Part shown: positions 1-7,119 of the stretch, piece by piece
How positions within the stretch are numbered: the first letter of the stretch is position 1
Layout: each line of letters starts with the position of its first letter
Assembly: GCA_937958285.1 (NCBI GenBank)
Contig: CALFXQ010000243.1
Span: forward strand, 1-16,724
DNA from: an uncultured Fusibacter sp.
GTDB lineage: Bacteria > Bacillota > Clostridia > Peptostreptococcales > Acidaminobacteraceae
Length of the DNA stretch: 16,724 nucleotides
Direction: 5' to 3'
Made by a program: the position numbers and the translations under genes
Notes under the pieces: model-generated
Database searches by the model: none
What the model was told of the DNA's origin: nothing
Seen by the model: only the letters and a program-made list of their open reading frames with translations

Positions 1-399
1 AAAGTAATTACAGAAGTAACTGCAAAAGAAACTTCTAAATTCCCTTATGCAAAAGAGATGTTAGTAGAACTTAACGGTAAAGAAGTACCTGTAGTAATCG
101 ATGGCGTGAACGCTTTCGTAAATACAAATCTCGCTGGTCAAGTATGCTATGTAAATAGCTTCTACAAAGATCAAAAGATGGTATTCTACGGCATGCAAGG
201 CAACAAGATGGTGGTTGGCTTGTTAAAAGGCGACACAGTGCTTTTAGTTGATCGTTTAACTGTATCTCCAGAAGCTACAGTAACGAACGCTGACGGCGAC
301 TTAGTAACGTTAGAGAGCTTAAGAGGCAATTCAAGAATTCTACTTACTACAGATCCAGAATACGGATTCCAAGTAGTTTCTGTTTACGCTCAAAAGTAA
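1..399 (+). CDS. 3' end of a hypothetical protein gene (5'-truncated by the window edge)
   Basis: The frame is open from base 1 and closes with TAA at 397-399, giving 132 visible codons. An ATG at 58 exists, but the frame continues upstream of it and no good SD precedes it, so I read this as the C-terminal part of a longer protein. The visible part looks beta-rich, with alternating hydrophobic residues and short turns such as LNGKEVPVVIDG, and it ends VSVYAQK. This style is seen in stalk or surface-domain proteins of Bacillota, but I do not recognise a defined family and assign no function. Codon use is strongly biased, like the following binding-protein gene, which suggests good expression. 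No terminator is visible in the 56 bases before the next gene, so co-transcription with the transporter operon is possible. Confidence 0.6.
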   Translation, partial: KVITEVTAKETSKFPYAKEMLVELNGKEVPVVIDGVNAFVNTNLAGQVCYVNSFYKDQKMVFYGMQGNKMVVGLLKGDTVLLVDRLTVSPEATVTNADGDLVTLESLRGNSRILLTTDPEYGFQVVSVYAQK

Positions 400-445
400 T
401 ACTCTGACCGACATCGATTTATCGCATTACCCTTATACCAATTAT

Positions 446-450
446 GGAGG
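446..450 (+). promoter_or_regulatory. Ribosome binding site deciding the start of the binding-protein gene
   Basis: GGAGG lies 5 bases before the ATG at 456. An in-frame ATG at 444 overlaps this SD and has no SD of its own. Starting at 456 also gives a clean signal peptide beginning MKKF. Confidence 0.85.
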
Positions 451-455
451 ATTTA

Positions 456-2018
456 ATGAAAAAGTTTAGAGTGATTTTGGCTTTAGTCTTAATCGTTGCT
501 CTAGTAGCTCCTTTGGGCGCTTTTGCTAACGAATTCAAATGGGCAACATTCTCAGATCCAATCGATTTTAACCCAGCGCTCGCTAAAGACTCTGCTTCAT
601 CAGACGTTAACGGTATGATGTTCGAAGGTCTTTACACAAGAGACTGGAGTGCAAAGATTATTCCTAATCTTGCATCTGCAATGCCTAAAATTTCTGCAGA
701 TAACAAAACGCTTACTATCCCCCTCAGAAAGGGTGTTAAATGGCACGATGGCAAAGAATTTACATCTGCTGACGTAAAATTCTCTATCGAGTTTATCTTA
801 AACAAATCTGCTAACTCACCACGTATCGCTAACTTTGAATTAGTAGACAGCGTTCAAACACCAGATCCTTACACTGTTGTTCTTAAAATGAAATCTGTCG
901 ACTCTGCTATCATCCCTACTTTAGCTAACGCTTACTTCATTCCTAAGCACATTTGGGAAAAAGTAGACGCTGTTAAAGCACGTGAGAGCGAGTACAACAA
1001 AACTAAGCCAGTTGGTATGGGCCCTTACAAATTTGCATCTTACAACCGTGCAGAGCGCGTTGTTCTAGAAGCAAATCCTAGCTACTTTGGCCAAAAGGCT
1101 AAAATCAAAACGCTTGTTTACACAATCACGCCATCGCAAGCAACTGCAATGGTTAAAGTTGAAACTGGCGAAGCGCACATGGTACAAGTACCAGAGTCAG
1201 ATATCGCGAGAATGCAAAAAATCTCTAAAGTTAACACAACTGTATATGACCGCGTTGTTTTTGACTGCATCCTTTACAACATCAAATCACCATTCTTCTC
1301 TGACCTTCGCGTTAGACAAGCTATCTCACACGCTGTAAACAAAGAGTTTATCGTTAAAGGTATCTACAAAGGTTACGGTTCTGTAGCTAATGGTTCTTAC
1401 CACCCTAAACTTGCTGTATTTAACCCTAATACACCTGTTTACAAGTACGACGTAGCAAAAGCTAAACAACTTCTCGATGCAGCTGGTTGGAAAGTTGGCG
1501 CTGGCGGTATCCGCGTTAAAGATGGCAAGCAATTCAAGTTTGTTCTCCTCACAAACAAAGGTAACATCATGAGAGAGAAATTGATCGTAGAAGTTCAAAG
1601 ACAACTTAAGCCACTTGGTATCTCTGTAGAGCCACGTATCCTTGAGTGGAACACATTCCTTGCTAAATACGTAGATGTCGGCAAATTCGACGCTTACGTT
1701 GGTGGTTTCTCTACTGGCCTTGACGGCGACCAAACAGTATTCTACCACAGTGATAAAGCAAAAGCTTCTATGAACAAAGGTTCTTATGCTAACCCAGAAG
1801 TTGACAAGCTCCTCGAAGACGCGCGTGCTACGCTCGACCTCAACAAGCAAAAGCAACTTTACGGCAAACTTCAAGAAATCGTTGCTAAAGAAGTACCAAT
1901 GACATTCCTCGTTTACAGAAAGCAAGCATTAGCTGTAAGCAAAAATGTTAAAAACGTCCGTATTGTTGACCTTTTAGGCTTCAACACTGGCTTCCCAACT
2001 TGGGAGTTGACTAACTAA
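456..2018 (+). CDS. dppA: ABC transporter substrate-binding protein, dipeptide/oligopeptide type (SBP_bac_5 family)
   Basis: This 520-residue extracytoplasmic receptor should capture peptides and deliver them to the permease encoded downstream. Residues 1-24 form a Sec signal peptide: a KKFR basic start, a hydrophobic core and an AFA site before N25. The family hallmark follows at about residues 90-115, with LRKGVKWHDGKEF then SADVKFS, and the length is typical for family 5 binding proteins. The start at 456 is chosen because an SD lies 5 bases upstream. The gene is first in an A-B-C-D-F operon and is separated from the permeases by a hairpin that may let it be made in excess. Oddly, there is no lipobox cysteine, although most Gram-positive binding proteins are lipoproteins; this points to a periplasmic protein of a diderm cell or to another anchoring mode. 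The substrate could be dipeptides, longer peptides or another small ligand; the symbol marks the family and not a proven specificity. Confidence 0.93.
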   Translation: MKKFRVILALVLIVALVAPLGAFANEFKWATFSDPIDFNPALAKDSASSDVNGMMFEGLYTRDWSAKIIPNLASAMPKISADNKTLTIPLRKGVKWHDGKEFTSADVKFSIEFILNKSANSPRIANFELVDSVQTPDPYTVVLKMKSVDSAIIPTLANAYFIPKHIWEKVDAVKARESEYNKTKPVGMGPYKFASYNRAERVVLEANPSYFGQKAKIKTLVYTITPSQATAMVKVETGEAHMVQVPESDIARMQKISKVNTTVYDRVVFDCILYNIKSPFFSDLRVRQAISHAVNKEFIVKGIYKGYGSVANGSYHPKLAVFNPNTPVYKYDVAKAKQLLDAAGWKVGAGGIRVKDGKQFKFVLLTNKGNIMREKLIVEVQRQLKPLGISVEPRILEWNTFLAKYVDVGKFDAYVGGFSTGLDGDQTVFYHSDKAKASMNKGSYANPEVDKLLEDARATLDLNKQKQLYGKLQEIVAKEVPMTFLVYRKQALAVSKNVKNVRIVDLLGFNTGFPTWELTN

Positions 2019-2026
2019 TATTTTCT

Positions 2027-2057
2027 AAGGGGTATGCGAAACCATCGCATACTCCTT
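2027..2057 (+). terminator. Intercistronic hairpin (attenuator or mRNA-stabilising) between binding-protein and permease genes
   Basis: A 13-bp stem (2027-2039 with 2045-2057, one G·U pair) closes a 5-base loop. Only a short T-poor stretch follows, so it should be a leaky terminator or a 3'-end stabiliser rather than a full stop. Such hairpins after binding-protein genes commonly keep that protein more abundant than the membrane parts. Confidence 0.75.
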
Positions 2058-2097
2058 ATTTAAGGGATTTTGAGGGATTTGAAGGAGGAAAGGCCGG

Positions 2098-3051
2098 ATG
2101 TTGAAATATACCGTCCGACGATTATTGGAAGCGATTCCACTCGTCTTTTTGGTCACAATCATTGCCTATTTAATTATCAATATGGCTCCTGGTGACCCAG
2201 TTAACATGTTTATTAACCCTGAAACTTCTAGTCCTATGGACATAGAAGCAATTCGTCAGTCTTTAGGACTCGACAAACCACTTCCTATACGCTACCTTAT
2301 TTGGCTTAAAGGTGTTCTTACAGGAGATCTAGGTAAGTCTTTCCAACATGCAACACCTGTTACTGAAATGATTTTGGAAAGAATGCCTAACACATTAGTT
2401 TTGGCTGTTTCTGCAACGATTTTATCCTTTGCAGTTTCTATACCTGCCGGAATCTTTTCGGCCATCAAGCGAAATACTTGGGTAGACTATTTCTTCTCTA
2501 CAATCGCATTTATCGGTATTTCATTGCCCGCCTTCTGGTTTGGCTTGATGCTTATTCTATTATTTAGCTTAAAACTTCAGTGGTTGCCATCAGGCGACAT
2601 GAGAAGTAACTTCGATCAATTTATTTTAGCAGATCGACTTAAACACTTAATTCTTCCATCTCTTGTACTGGGCATGGGCGGTATGGCATCTCAAATGCGT
2701 TACATGCGCAGTTCAATGCTAGAGGTTATTCGCCAGGATTACATTCGTACAGCGCGCTCTAAGGGTTTAGCTGAAAACGTTGTCATCTTTGGCCACGGTC
2801 TCAGAAATGCATTGTTGCCAATCATCACACTACTAGGTCTCATTATTCCAGGTCTGTTCTCTGGCGCAGTAATCACCGAGACGATCTTCTCATGGCCAGG
2901 TATGGGACGTTTGGGTATAGAGGCGACATTTATGCGCGACTATCCAGTGCAGATGGGTGTAATTCTAATGGCGTCAGTTTTAGTTATCTTCGGTAGCTTA
3001 TTGGCAGACATCGGTTACGCTCTTGCGGATCCCCGCATTAAGTACAATTAA
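2098..3051 (+). CDS. dppB: Peptide ABC transporter permease, DppB/OppB family
   Basis: This 317-residue inner-membrane subunit forms half of the peptide channel with the next gene's product. The N-terminal membrane segment (about 9-29) is followed by the family APGDP motif (30-34). Further hydrophobic spans lie at about 97-122, 133-160, 180-196, 240-262 and 284-307. The cytoplasmic EAA-type coupling loop, which contacts the ATPases, is seen as E209 to P241, with the conserved RTARSKGL at 217-224. The length and the C-terminal ADPRI are typical. The start is supported by AGGAGG at 2083-2088, 9 bases upstream. The gene follows the binding-protein hairpin and lies 12 bases before the next permease. 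Confidence 0.95.
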   Translation: MLKYTVRRLLEAIPLVFLVTIIAYLIINMAPGDPVNMFINPETSSPMDIEAIRQSLGLDKPLPIRYLIWLKGVLTGDLGKSFQHATPVTEMILERMPNTLVLAVSATILSFAVSIPAGIFSAIKRNTWVDYFFSTIAFIGISLPAFWFGLMLILLFSLKLQWLPSGDMRSNFDQFILADRLKHLILPSLVLGMGGMASQMRYMRSSMLEVIRQDYIRTARSKGLAENVVIFGHGLRNALLPIITLLGLIIPGLFSGAVITETIFSWPGMGRLGIEATFMRDYPVQMGVILMASVLVIFGSLLADIGYALADPRIKYN

Positions 3052-3053
3052 TT

Positions 3054-3058
3054 GGAGG
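3054..3058 (+). promoter_or_regulatory. Ribosome binding site deciding the GTG start of the second permease gene
   Basis: GGAGG lies 5 bases before GTG 3064. A possible TTG start at 3052 abuts the preceding stop codon and runs into this SD, so it is rejected. Confidence 0.85.
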
Positions 3059-3063
3059 CACCC

Positions 3064-4035
3064 GTGAGCGATAATAAAGCAAAAGTAACAGATACAAATG
3101 TCAATGCGGAAAGTTTTGACTATAGCGATACCTTTCAGGCAAAGCTAAAAATATTCTGGAAGCGATTGAGAAAGAACAAATTTGCCGTTTTAGGTTTAAT
3201 TGTTCTTACAATCCTCTATTTATCAGCGGCGTTTGCGCCACTATTAACACCTTACTCTATGGAAGGTGAGGCGGCGGATATCTTAATGACAGATAGACCT
3301 CCAACTTATACTTCTTACACCGACTTAGACTGGGAAGGTAACGATACTGTTTACCCACCTAACTATTTTGGTCGAGATGAGCTTGGTCGTGACGTATTTG
3401 CAAGAACACTCTATGCAGGTCGTATTTCTCTAACAGTTGGTTTTGTCTCAGTTGGTATTTATATCACTATAGGCACAATCTGGGGCGCTATCGCTGGTTA
3501 CTACGGCGGTTGGGTAGATAATATGATGATGCGTATTGTAGATGCTATAATGGCGATGCCAATTATGCTTCTACTTATCACAATCATGGCACTCTTTACG
3601 CCAAATATCTTTAACGTTATGATCGTAATCGGTATAACCGGTTGGACCGGTATCGCGCGTTATGTACGCGCTGAGTTCTTAAGTCTTAAGAAACGCGACT
3701 TTACAGAAGCTGCGCGCTGTATTGGAGCAAAAGACTCTAGAATTATCTTCAGACATATTTTGCCTAACGCTGTTGCACCAATTATTGTTGCGGCAACAAT
3801 GGGTATTGCAGGTTCTATTCTTACAGAATCAACGCTCAGCTTCTTAGGCCTTGGTGTTCAACCACCAACAGCCAGCTGGGGGAACATGCTAACAAACGCA
3901 CAGGAGCTTAGCACAATGGTATCAGCACCTTGGAAGGCATTCTACCCAGGTATGATGATCTTTATCACTGTGTTGTCGTTCAACTTCTTTGGCGACGGTC
4001 TCCGAGATGCACTTGACCCAAGACTTAAACAATAG
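3064..4035 (+). CDS. dppC: Peptide ABC transporter permease, DppC/OppC family
   Basis: This 323-residue inner-membrane permease is the partner of the DppB-like protein. An extended polar N-terminus (1-39) leads into the OppC_N-type first membrane segment (about 40-58, KNKFAVLGLIVL then AFAPLLTPY). The family motif FGRDELGRDVFAR follows in the periplasmic loop, and then the core transmembrane domain. The coupling loop contains T214-E215-A216-A217 and G221, matching the EAA-G consensus. The motif STLSFLGLGVQPPTASWG and the ending DALDPRLK are typical of the family. The GTG start at 3064 is preferred because of its SD. The gene sits 12 bases after dppB and 13 bases before the first ATPase gene. 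Confidence 0.95.
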   Translation: MSDNKAKVTDTNVNAESFDYSDTFQAKLKIFWKRLRKNKFAVLGLIVLTILYLSAAFAPLLTPYSMEGEAADILMTDRPPTYTSYTDLDWEGNDTVYPPNYFGRDELGRDVFARTLYAGRISLTVGFVSVGIYITIGTIWGAIAGYYGGWVDNMMMRIVDAIMAMPIMLLLITIMALFTPNIFNVMIVIGITGWTGIARYVRAEFLSLKKRDFTEAARCIGAKDSRIIFRHILPNAVAPIIVAATMGIAGSILTESTLSFLGLGVQPPTASWGNMLTNAQELSTMVSAPWKAFYPGMMIFITVLSFNFFGDGLRDALDPRLKQ

Positions 4036-4048
4036 GTAGAGGTGTGAC

Positions 4049-5029
4049 ATGGAGAAACTGTTAGAAGTAAAAAACCTTAGAACGTATTTCTTTACAGAAG
4101 ACGGCGTGGTTCCTGCAGTTGATGGTGTGAGTTTTCATATCAATGCAGGCGAAACATTAGGCGTTGTAGGCGAGTCTGGTTGTGGTAAAAGCGTTACTTC
4201 AATCTCAATCTTAAGACTTGTACCAAACGTATCTGGCAAAATAATGGAAGGCTCAGAAATACTCTTCCAAGGTAAAGACCTATTAAAGCTTACTGAAAAA
4301 GAAATGCGAGATATTCGTGGTAACGATATTTCTATGATCTTTCAGGAGCCAATGACATCTTTAAATCCAGTAATGAAGATTGGCAAGCAGTTAAGCGAAG
4401 TTTTGATTCTTCACCAGAAGAAGACAAAGCAAGAAGCCCTTACAATTGCAATCGACATGCTTCAACTAGTTGGTATTTCAAGACCAGAAAAAATTGTTCA
4501 CGAGTACCCACATTCATTATCTGGTGGTATGAGACAGCGTGTAATGATTGCAATGGCACTTGCATGTAATCCGCAACTTTTGATTGCTGATGAACCAACT
4601 ACTGCCCTTGACGTTACAATTCAGGCTCAAATTCTTCAGTTAATGAGAAAATTGAAAGCTGACTTTAACGCTTCTGTCATGCTTATTACGCATAACTTAG
4701 GTGTTGTTGCTGAAACATGCCAACGCGTTATCGTAATGTATGCTGGTAAAGTAGTCGAAGAAGGTAGTGTGTACCAAATTTTCGAAGAAGCGCAACATCC
4801 TTACACACAAGGTTTGTTGAGATCGGTACCAAGAATTCACACGAAGACAGAAGTTCTCGATTCAATTCCTGGTTCAGTTCCAAACCCATTGAGAATGCCA
4901 AAAGGTTGCCGATTCGAGCCGCGTTGCACAAAAGCTATGCCAATTTGTAAAGAAAAGCAGCCTGAGCTGACAATTCTAGGGGAAGAGAGAACAGTTCGTT
5001 GCTTCCTTTATGAAGGAGGGCAAAAATAA
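4049..5029 (+). CDS. dppD: Peptide ABC transporter ATP-binding protein, DppD/OppD family
   Basis: This 326-residue cytoplasmic ATPase forms a heterodimer with the next gene's product to power import. Nucleotide-binding motifs are complete: Walker A GESGCGKS (41-48), Q-loop Q99, signature LSGGM (157-161), Walker B LLIADE (177-182), D-loop ALD (186-188) and switch H215. The C-terminal oligopeptide-transporter extension has HPYTQGLL (250-257) and cysteines C287, C293, C300 and C318. That four-cysteine pattern is known to bind a [4Fe-4S] cluster in at least one DppD homologue. The start has an AGAGGTG stretch just upstream. The stop codon shares one base with the next start (TAATG), implying translational coupling. 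Confidence 0.95.
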   Translation: MEKLLEVKNLRTYFFTEDGVVPAVDGVSFHINAGETLGVVGESGCGKSVTSISILRLVPNVSGKIMEGSEILFQGKDLLKLTEKEMRDIRGNDISMIFQEPMTSLNPVMKIGKQLSEVLILHQKKTKQEALTIAIDMLQLVGISRPEKIVHEYPHSLSGGMRQRVMIAMALACNPQLLIADEPTTALDVTIQAQILQLMRKLKADFNASVMLITHNLGVVAETCQRVIVMYAGKVVEEGSVYQIFEEAQHPYTQGLLRSVPRIHTKTEVLDSIPGSVPNPLRMPKGCRFEPRCTKAMPICKEKQPELTILGEERTVRCFLYEGGQK

Positions 5030-6018
5030 TGATTCACGAAGTTAAAGAAACGAAATTACTTGAGGTAAAAAATCTTAAGAAGTACTTCCCGATTAAAGGT
5101 GGTATGTTAAATAGAACAATTGCCAACTTAAAAGCCGTAGACGATATCAGCTTCTATATTAAAGAAGGTGAGACACTGGGTATTGTTGGTGAGTCAGGCT
5201 GTGGTAAGTCAACTACTGGTCGTGCTGTTCTTCGTTTACACGAAGCTACTGCTGGCGAAGTATACTTCCAAGGTCAAGATCTTTACAAACTCAACAACGA
5301 GCAGTTGCGCTTAAAAAGACGCGACATGCAGTTGATCTTCCAAGACCCTTATTCATCGCTCAATCCGCGTATGACTGTTGGTGATATCATCGGTGAACCT
5401 ATCGATATTCACGAACGCATCTCTCGCGATAAAAAGCTCGAGCGCGTTAAGGAACTCCTTCAGTTAGTTGGCTTAAGCCCATACCATGTACGTCGCTACC
5501 CACATGAGTTCTCAGGTGGACAAAGACAACGTATCGGTATTGCGAGAGCACTTGCACTTAATCCGAAGTTTATCGTATGTGACGAGGCGGTTTCTGCACT
5601 TGACGTTTCTATTCAAGCACAGGTCGTCAACTTATTCCAAGAACTACAATCTCAGTTTAAGCTCACATATATGTTCATTTCTCACGACTTAAGCGTCGTT
5701 AAGCACATTTCAGATCGTATCGGCGTAATGTACCTCGGTAAAATGGTTGAAATGTGTGAAACTGAAGAAATGTTCAAAAATCCGATTCACCCTTATACAC
5801 AGGCATTGCTTTCTGCAGTTCCTGAGGCAGATCCAAGACGTGTTCCAGATCGCATTATCCTCGAAGGCGATGTACCTTCACCGGTTAACCCACCTAGAGG
5901 TTGCGTATTCCATACACGTTGCTCGTATTGCATGCCAATTTGCCGCGAGCAGATGCCAGAATTTAAAGATGCAGGTAAAGAGCACTATGTTGCTTGCCAT
6001 CTTTTGGATCAAAAGTAG
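5029..6018 (+). CDS. dppF: Peptide ABC transporter ATP-binding protein, DppF/OppF family
   Basis: This 329-residue cytoplasmic ATPase is the second half of the importer's motor. Visible motifs are Walker A GESGCGKS (54-61), Q-loop Q105 in FQDPYSSLNP, signature FSGGQ (161-165), Walker B FIVCDE (181-186), D-loop SALD (189-192) and switch H219. The phrase FQDPYSSLNPRMTVG and the FSGGQ-type signature mark it as the F-type rather than the D-type subunit. The C-terminal extension has C292, C298, C305 and C323, with the same 6-7-18 spacing as its partner, plus an extra C301. AAGGAGG at 5013-5019 inside the end of dppD serves as its SD. It is the last gene of the operon and is followed by a strong terminator. 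Confidence 0.95.
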   Translation: MIHEVKETKLLEVKNLKKYFPIKGGMLNRTIANLKAVDDISFYIKEGETLGIVGESGCGKSTTGRAVLRLHEATAGEVYFQGQDLYKLNNEQLRLKRRDMQLIFQDPYSSLNPRMTVGDIIGEPIDIHERISRDKKLERVKELLQLVGLSPYHVRRYPHEFSGGQRQRIGIARALALNPKFIVCDEAVSALDVSIQAQVVNLFQELQSQFKLTYMFISHDLSVVKHISDRIGVMYLGKMVEMCETEEMFKNPIHPYTQALLSAVPEADPRRVPDRIILEGDVPSPVNPPRGCVFHTRCSYCMPICREQMPEFKDAGKEHYVACHLLDQK

Positions 6019-6064
6019 CCACTTGATCTTCTAGTCACAGTGGAACCACATCATGCCAATGATG

Positions 6065-6107
6065 AACAGGGCTGTCTCCGCCAATATGGTGGAGACAGCC
6101 CTGTTTT
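6065..6107. terminator. Strong hairpin terminator between the convergent dpp and hypothetical operons
   Basis: An 18-bp stem (6065-6082 with 6088-6105, one G·U pair) closes a 5-base AATAT loop and ends in TTTT at 6104-6107, so it should stop dpp transcription. It lies 18 bases beyond the 3' end of the minus-strand operon. It could also serve that operon, but in that direction there is no T-run after the stem. Confidence 0.88.
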
Positions 6108-6124
6108 GGTGTGGATCATTTGCA

Positions 6125-7105
6125 TTATTCTGACAATATGGGGCAAGAGAGATATCCATCGATACGATTTAAAATTTCAATACCTGTAAGACTTTCAATC
6201 TCATATGCGGAATCTGTTGTGCTAATGGCCAGGGCCTGTTTTAGACTTCCTTGTAAAATCAGCTCGCGGCTCACGTATGGCATTTGTGTAAGCTCTAGAC
6301 GAATCAACACATCTGCCAGCAAAAAATGTTGCGCGAGACGGTGTAGCACGGGATTAACATAGATGCCCTGATTGAATGTGGACTGTTTATCAAAAAAGCC
6401 ACTTTCAACTAATGTACTTAAACTCACTTGCGAACTTTGTAAGTCAATTGCTTCTAAACCAAGAGAGGTCTTTAATGTAGCTACAATGCCACTGGGTGCA
6501 GGTGCATGTAAGACGGTCTGTAACTCATCGAGGTGAATCAACTGTGCGTCTTCTTGGGCTTGCCCGTCTGCATGTGGTATTGAAACCAGTGGCAGTAGAG
6601 TCTTTATTCTTCTCAACCTCAATATATCAATTACACTTAAAAGGATTGTAAGTTCATCTTTACTAAGGGCAGATTTAAATGTAGAGACCTTTTGAAAGGA
6701 AACGCCTGTTTGATTGGAAATCTCCTGTCTTACAGATGCAGCTTCTGTATCGTAAATCGAAATGACAACATCAGTATCTAAAAACTCAAGTAAAATGCGC
6801 TGCTGATCGCTAGCATATACAGCTTTATAAAGCTTTCCCTCTGGATATTGCAAACTAAAGTGGGATGATCGACTAGGAAAGGCTAGAATATTCAGGACCA
6901 CCATCATGCCATCAACAGGACGTTCAAGAGTGCCTTGGTGCGAGTCTTCGGTGGCTGAAAAGAGCTGCTTTGATGCTAGTTGGGCTTTAATGCGATAAAG
7001 TTCAGTATCGTCTAATGGTTCGCGGTAACGCTTAAAGATACTTTCTGGCGAGACTTCTTCAAACAACATTGAAAAATAGCGCATTTCATCATTTGTAAAT
7101 TGCAT
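6125..7105 (-). CDS. Hypothetical 326-residue protein, paralogue of the adjacent gene product
   Basis: I do not recognise the family. There is no signal peptide or membrane segment, so the protein is probably cytosolic. The order is a charged helical N-terminus (1-60), a compact block with LNILAFP (71-77) that runs into alternating strands (80-120), a helical block with LSKDEL (147-152) and DILRLRR (160-166), and a C-terminal block with LSTLVESGFF (229-238) followed by a GIY (247-249) strand. It lines up by eye with the neighbouring 326-residue protein at several of these blocks (see findings), so the pair probably arose by duplication. The overall plan loosely recalls EspG-type secretion chaperones of actinobacteria, which I hold as a weak guess. 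It is the last gene of the minus-strand unit, 14 bases after its paralogue. GGAG lies 5 bases before the ATG at 7105. Confidence 0.8.
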   Translation of the reverse strand: MQFTNDEMRYFSMLFEEVSPESIFKRYREPLDDTELYRIKAQLASKQLFSATEDSHQGTLERPVDGMMVVLNILAFPSRSSHFSLQYPEGKLYKAVYASDQQRILLEFLDTDVVISIYDTEAASVRQEISNQTGVSFQKVSTFKSALSKDELTILLSVIDILRLRRIKTLLPLVSIPHADGQAQEDAQLIHLDELQTVLHAPAPSGIVATLKTSLGLEAIDLQSSQVSLSTLVESGFFDKQSTFNQGIYVNPVLHRLAQHFLLADVLIRLELTQMPYVSRELILQGSLKQALAISTTDSAYEIESLTGIEILNRIDGYLSCPILSE

Positions 7106-7119
7106 AAGGTCTCCAATTG

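Noticed and set aside
58..399. ATG at 58 as the start of a complete 113-residue protein
   Set aside because: The same frame is open back to base 1 with similar composition, and there is no good SD before 58, so the gene most likely begins outside the window.
1326..1925. Long open frame (199 codons) antisense to the binding-protein gene
   Set aside because: It lies entirely opposite a strongly coding, codon-biased gene, has no SD, and its translation is Cys/Phe/Val-rich without any recognisable pattern. It is a by-product of codon bias.
3052..3063. TTG start for the second permease gene
   Set aside because: It follows the upstream stop codon directly and its first codons are the SD of the GTG start at 3064.
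3632..3655. ACCGGT-containing inverted repeat inside the second permease gene
   Set aside because: It encodes a conserved stretch of the membrane domain (TGWTGIARY), and the repeat is explained by Thr-Gly codon choice.
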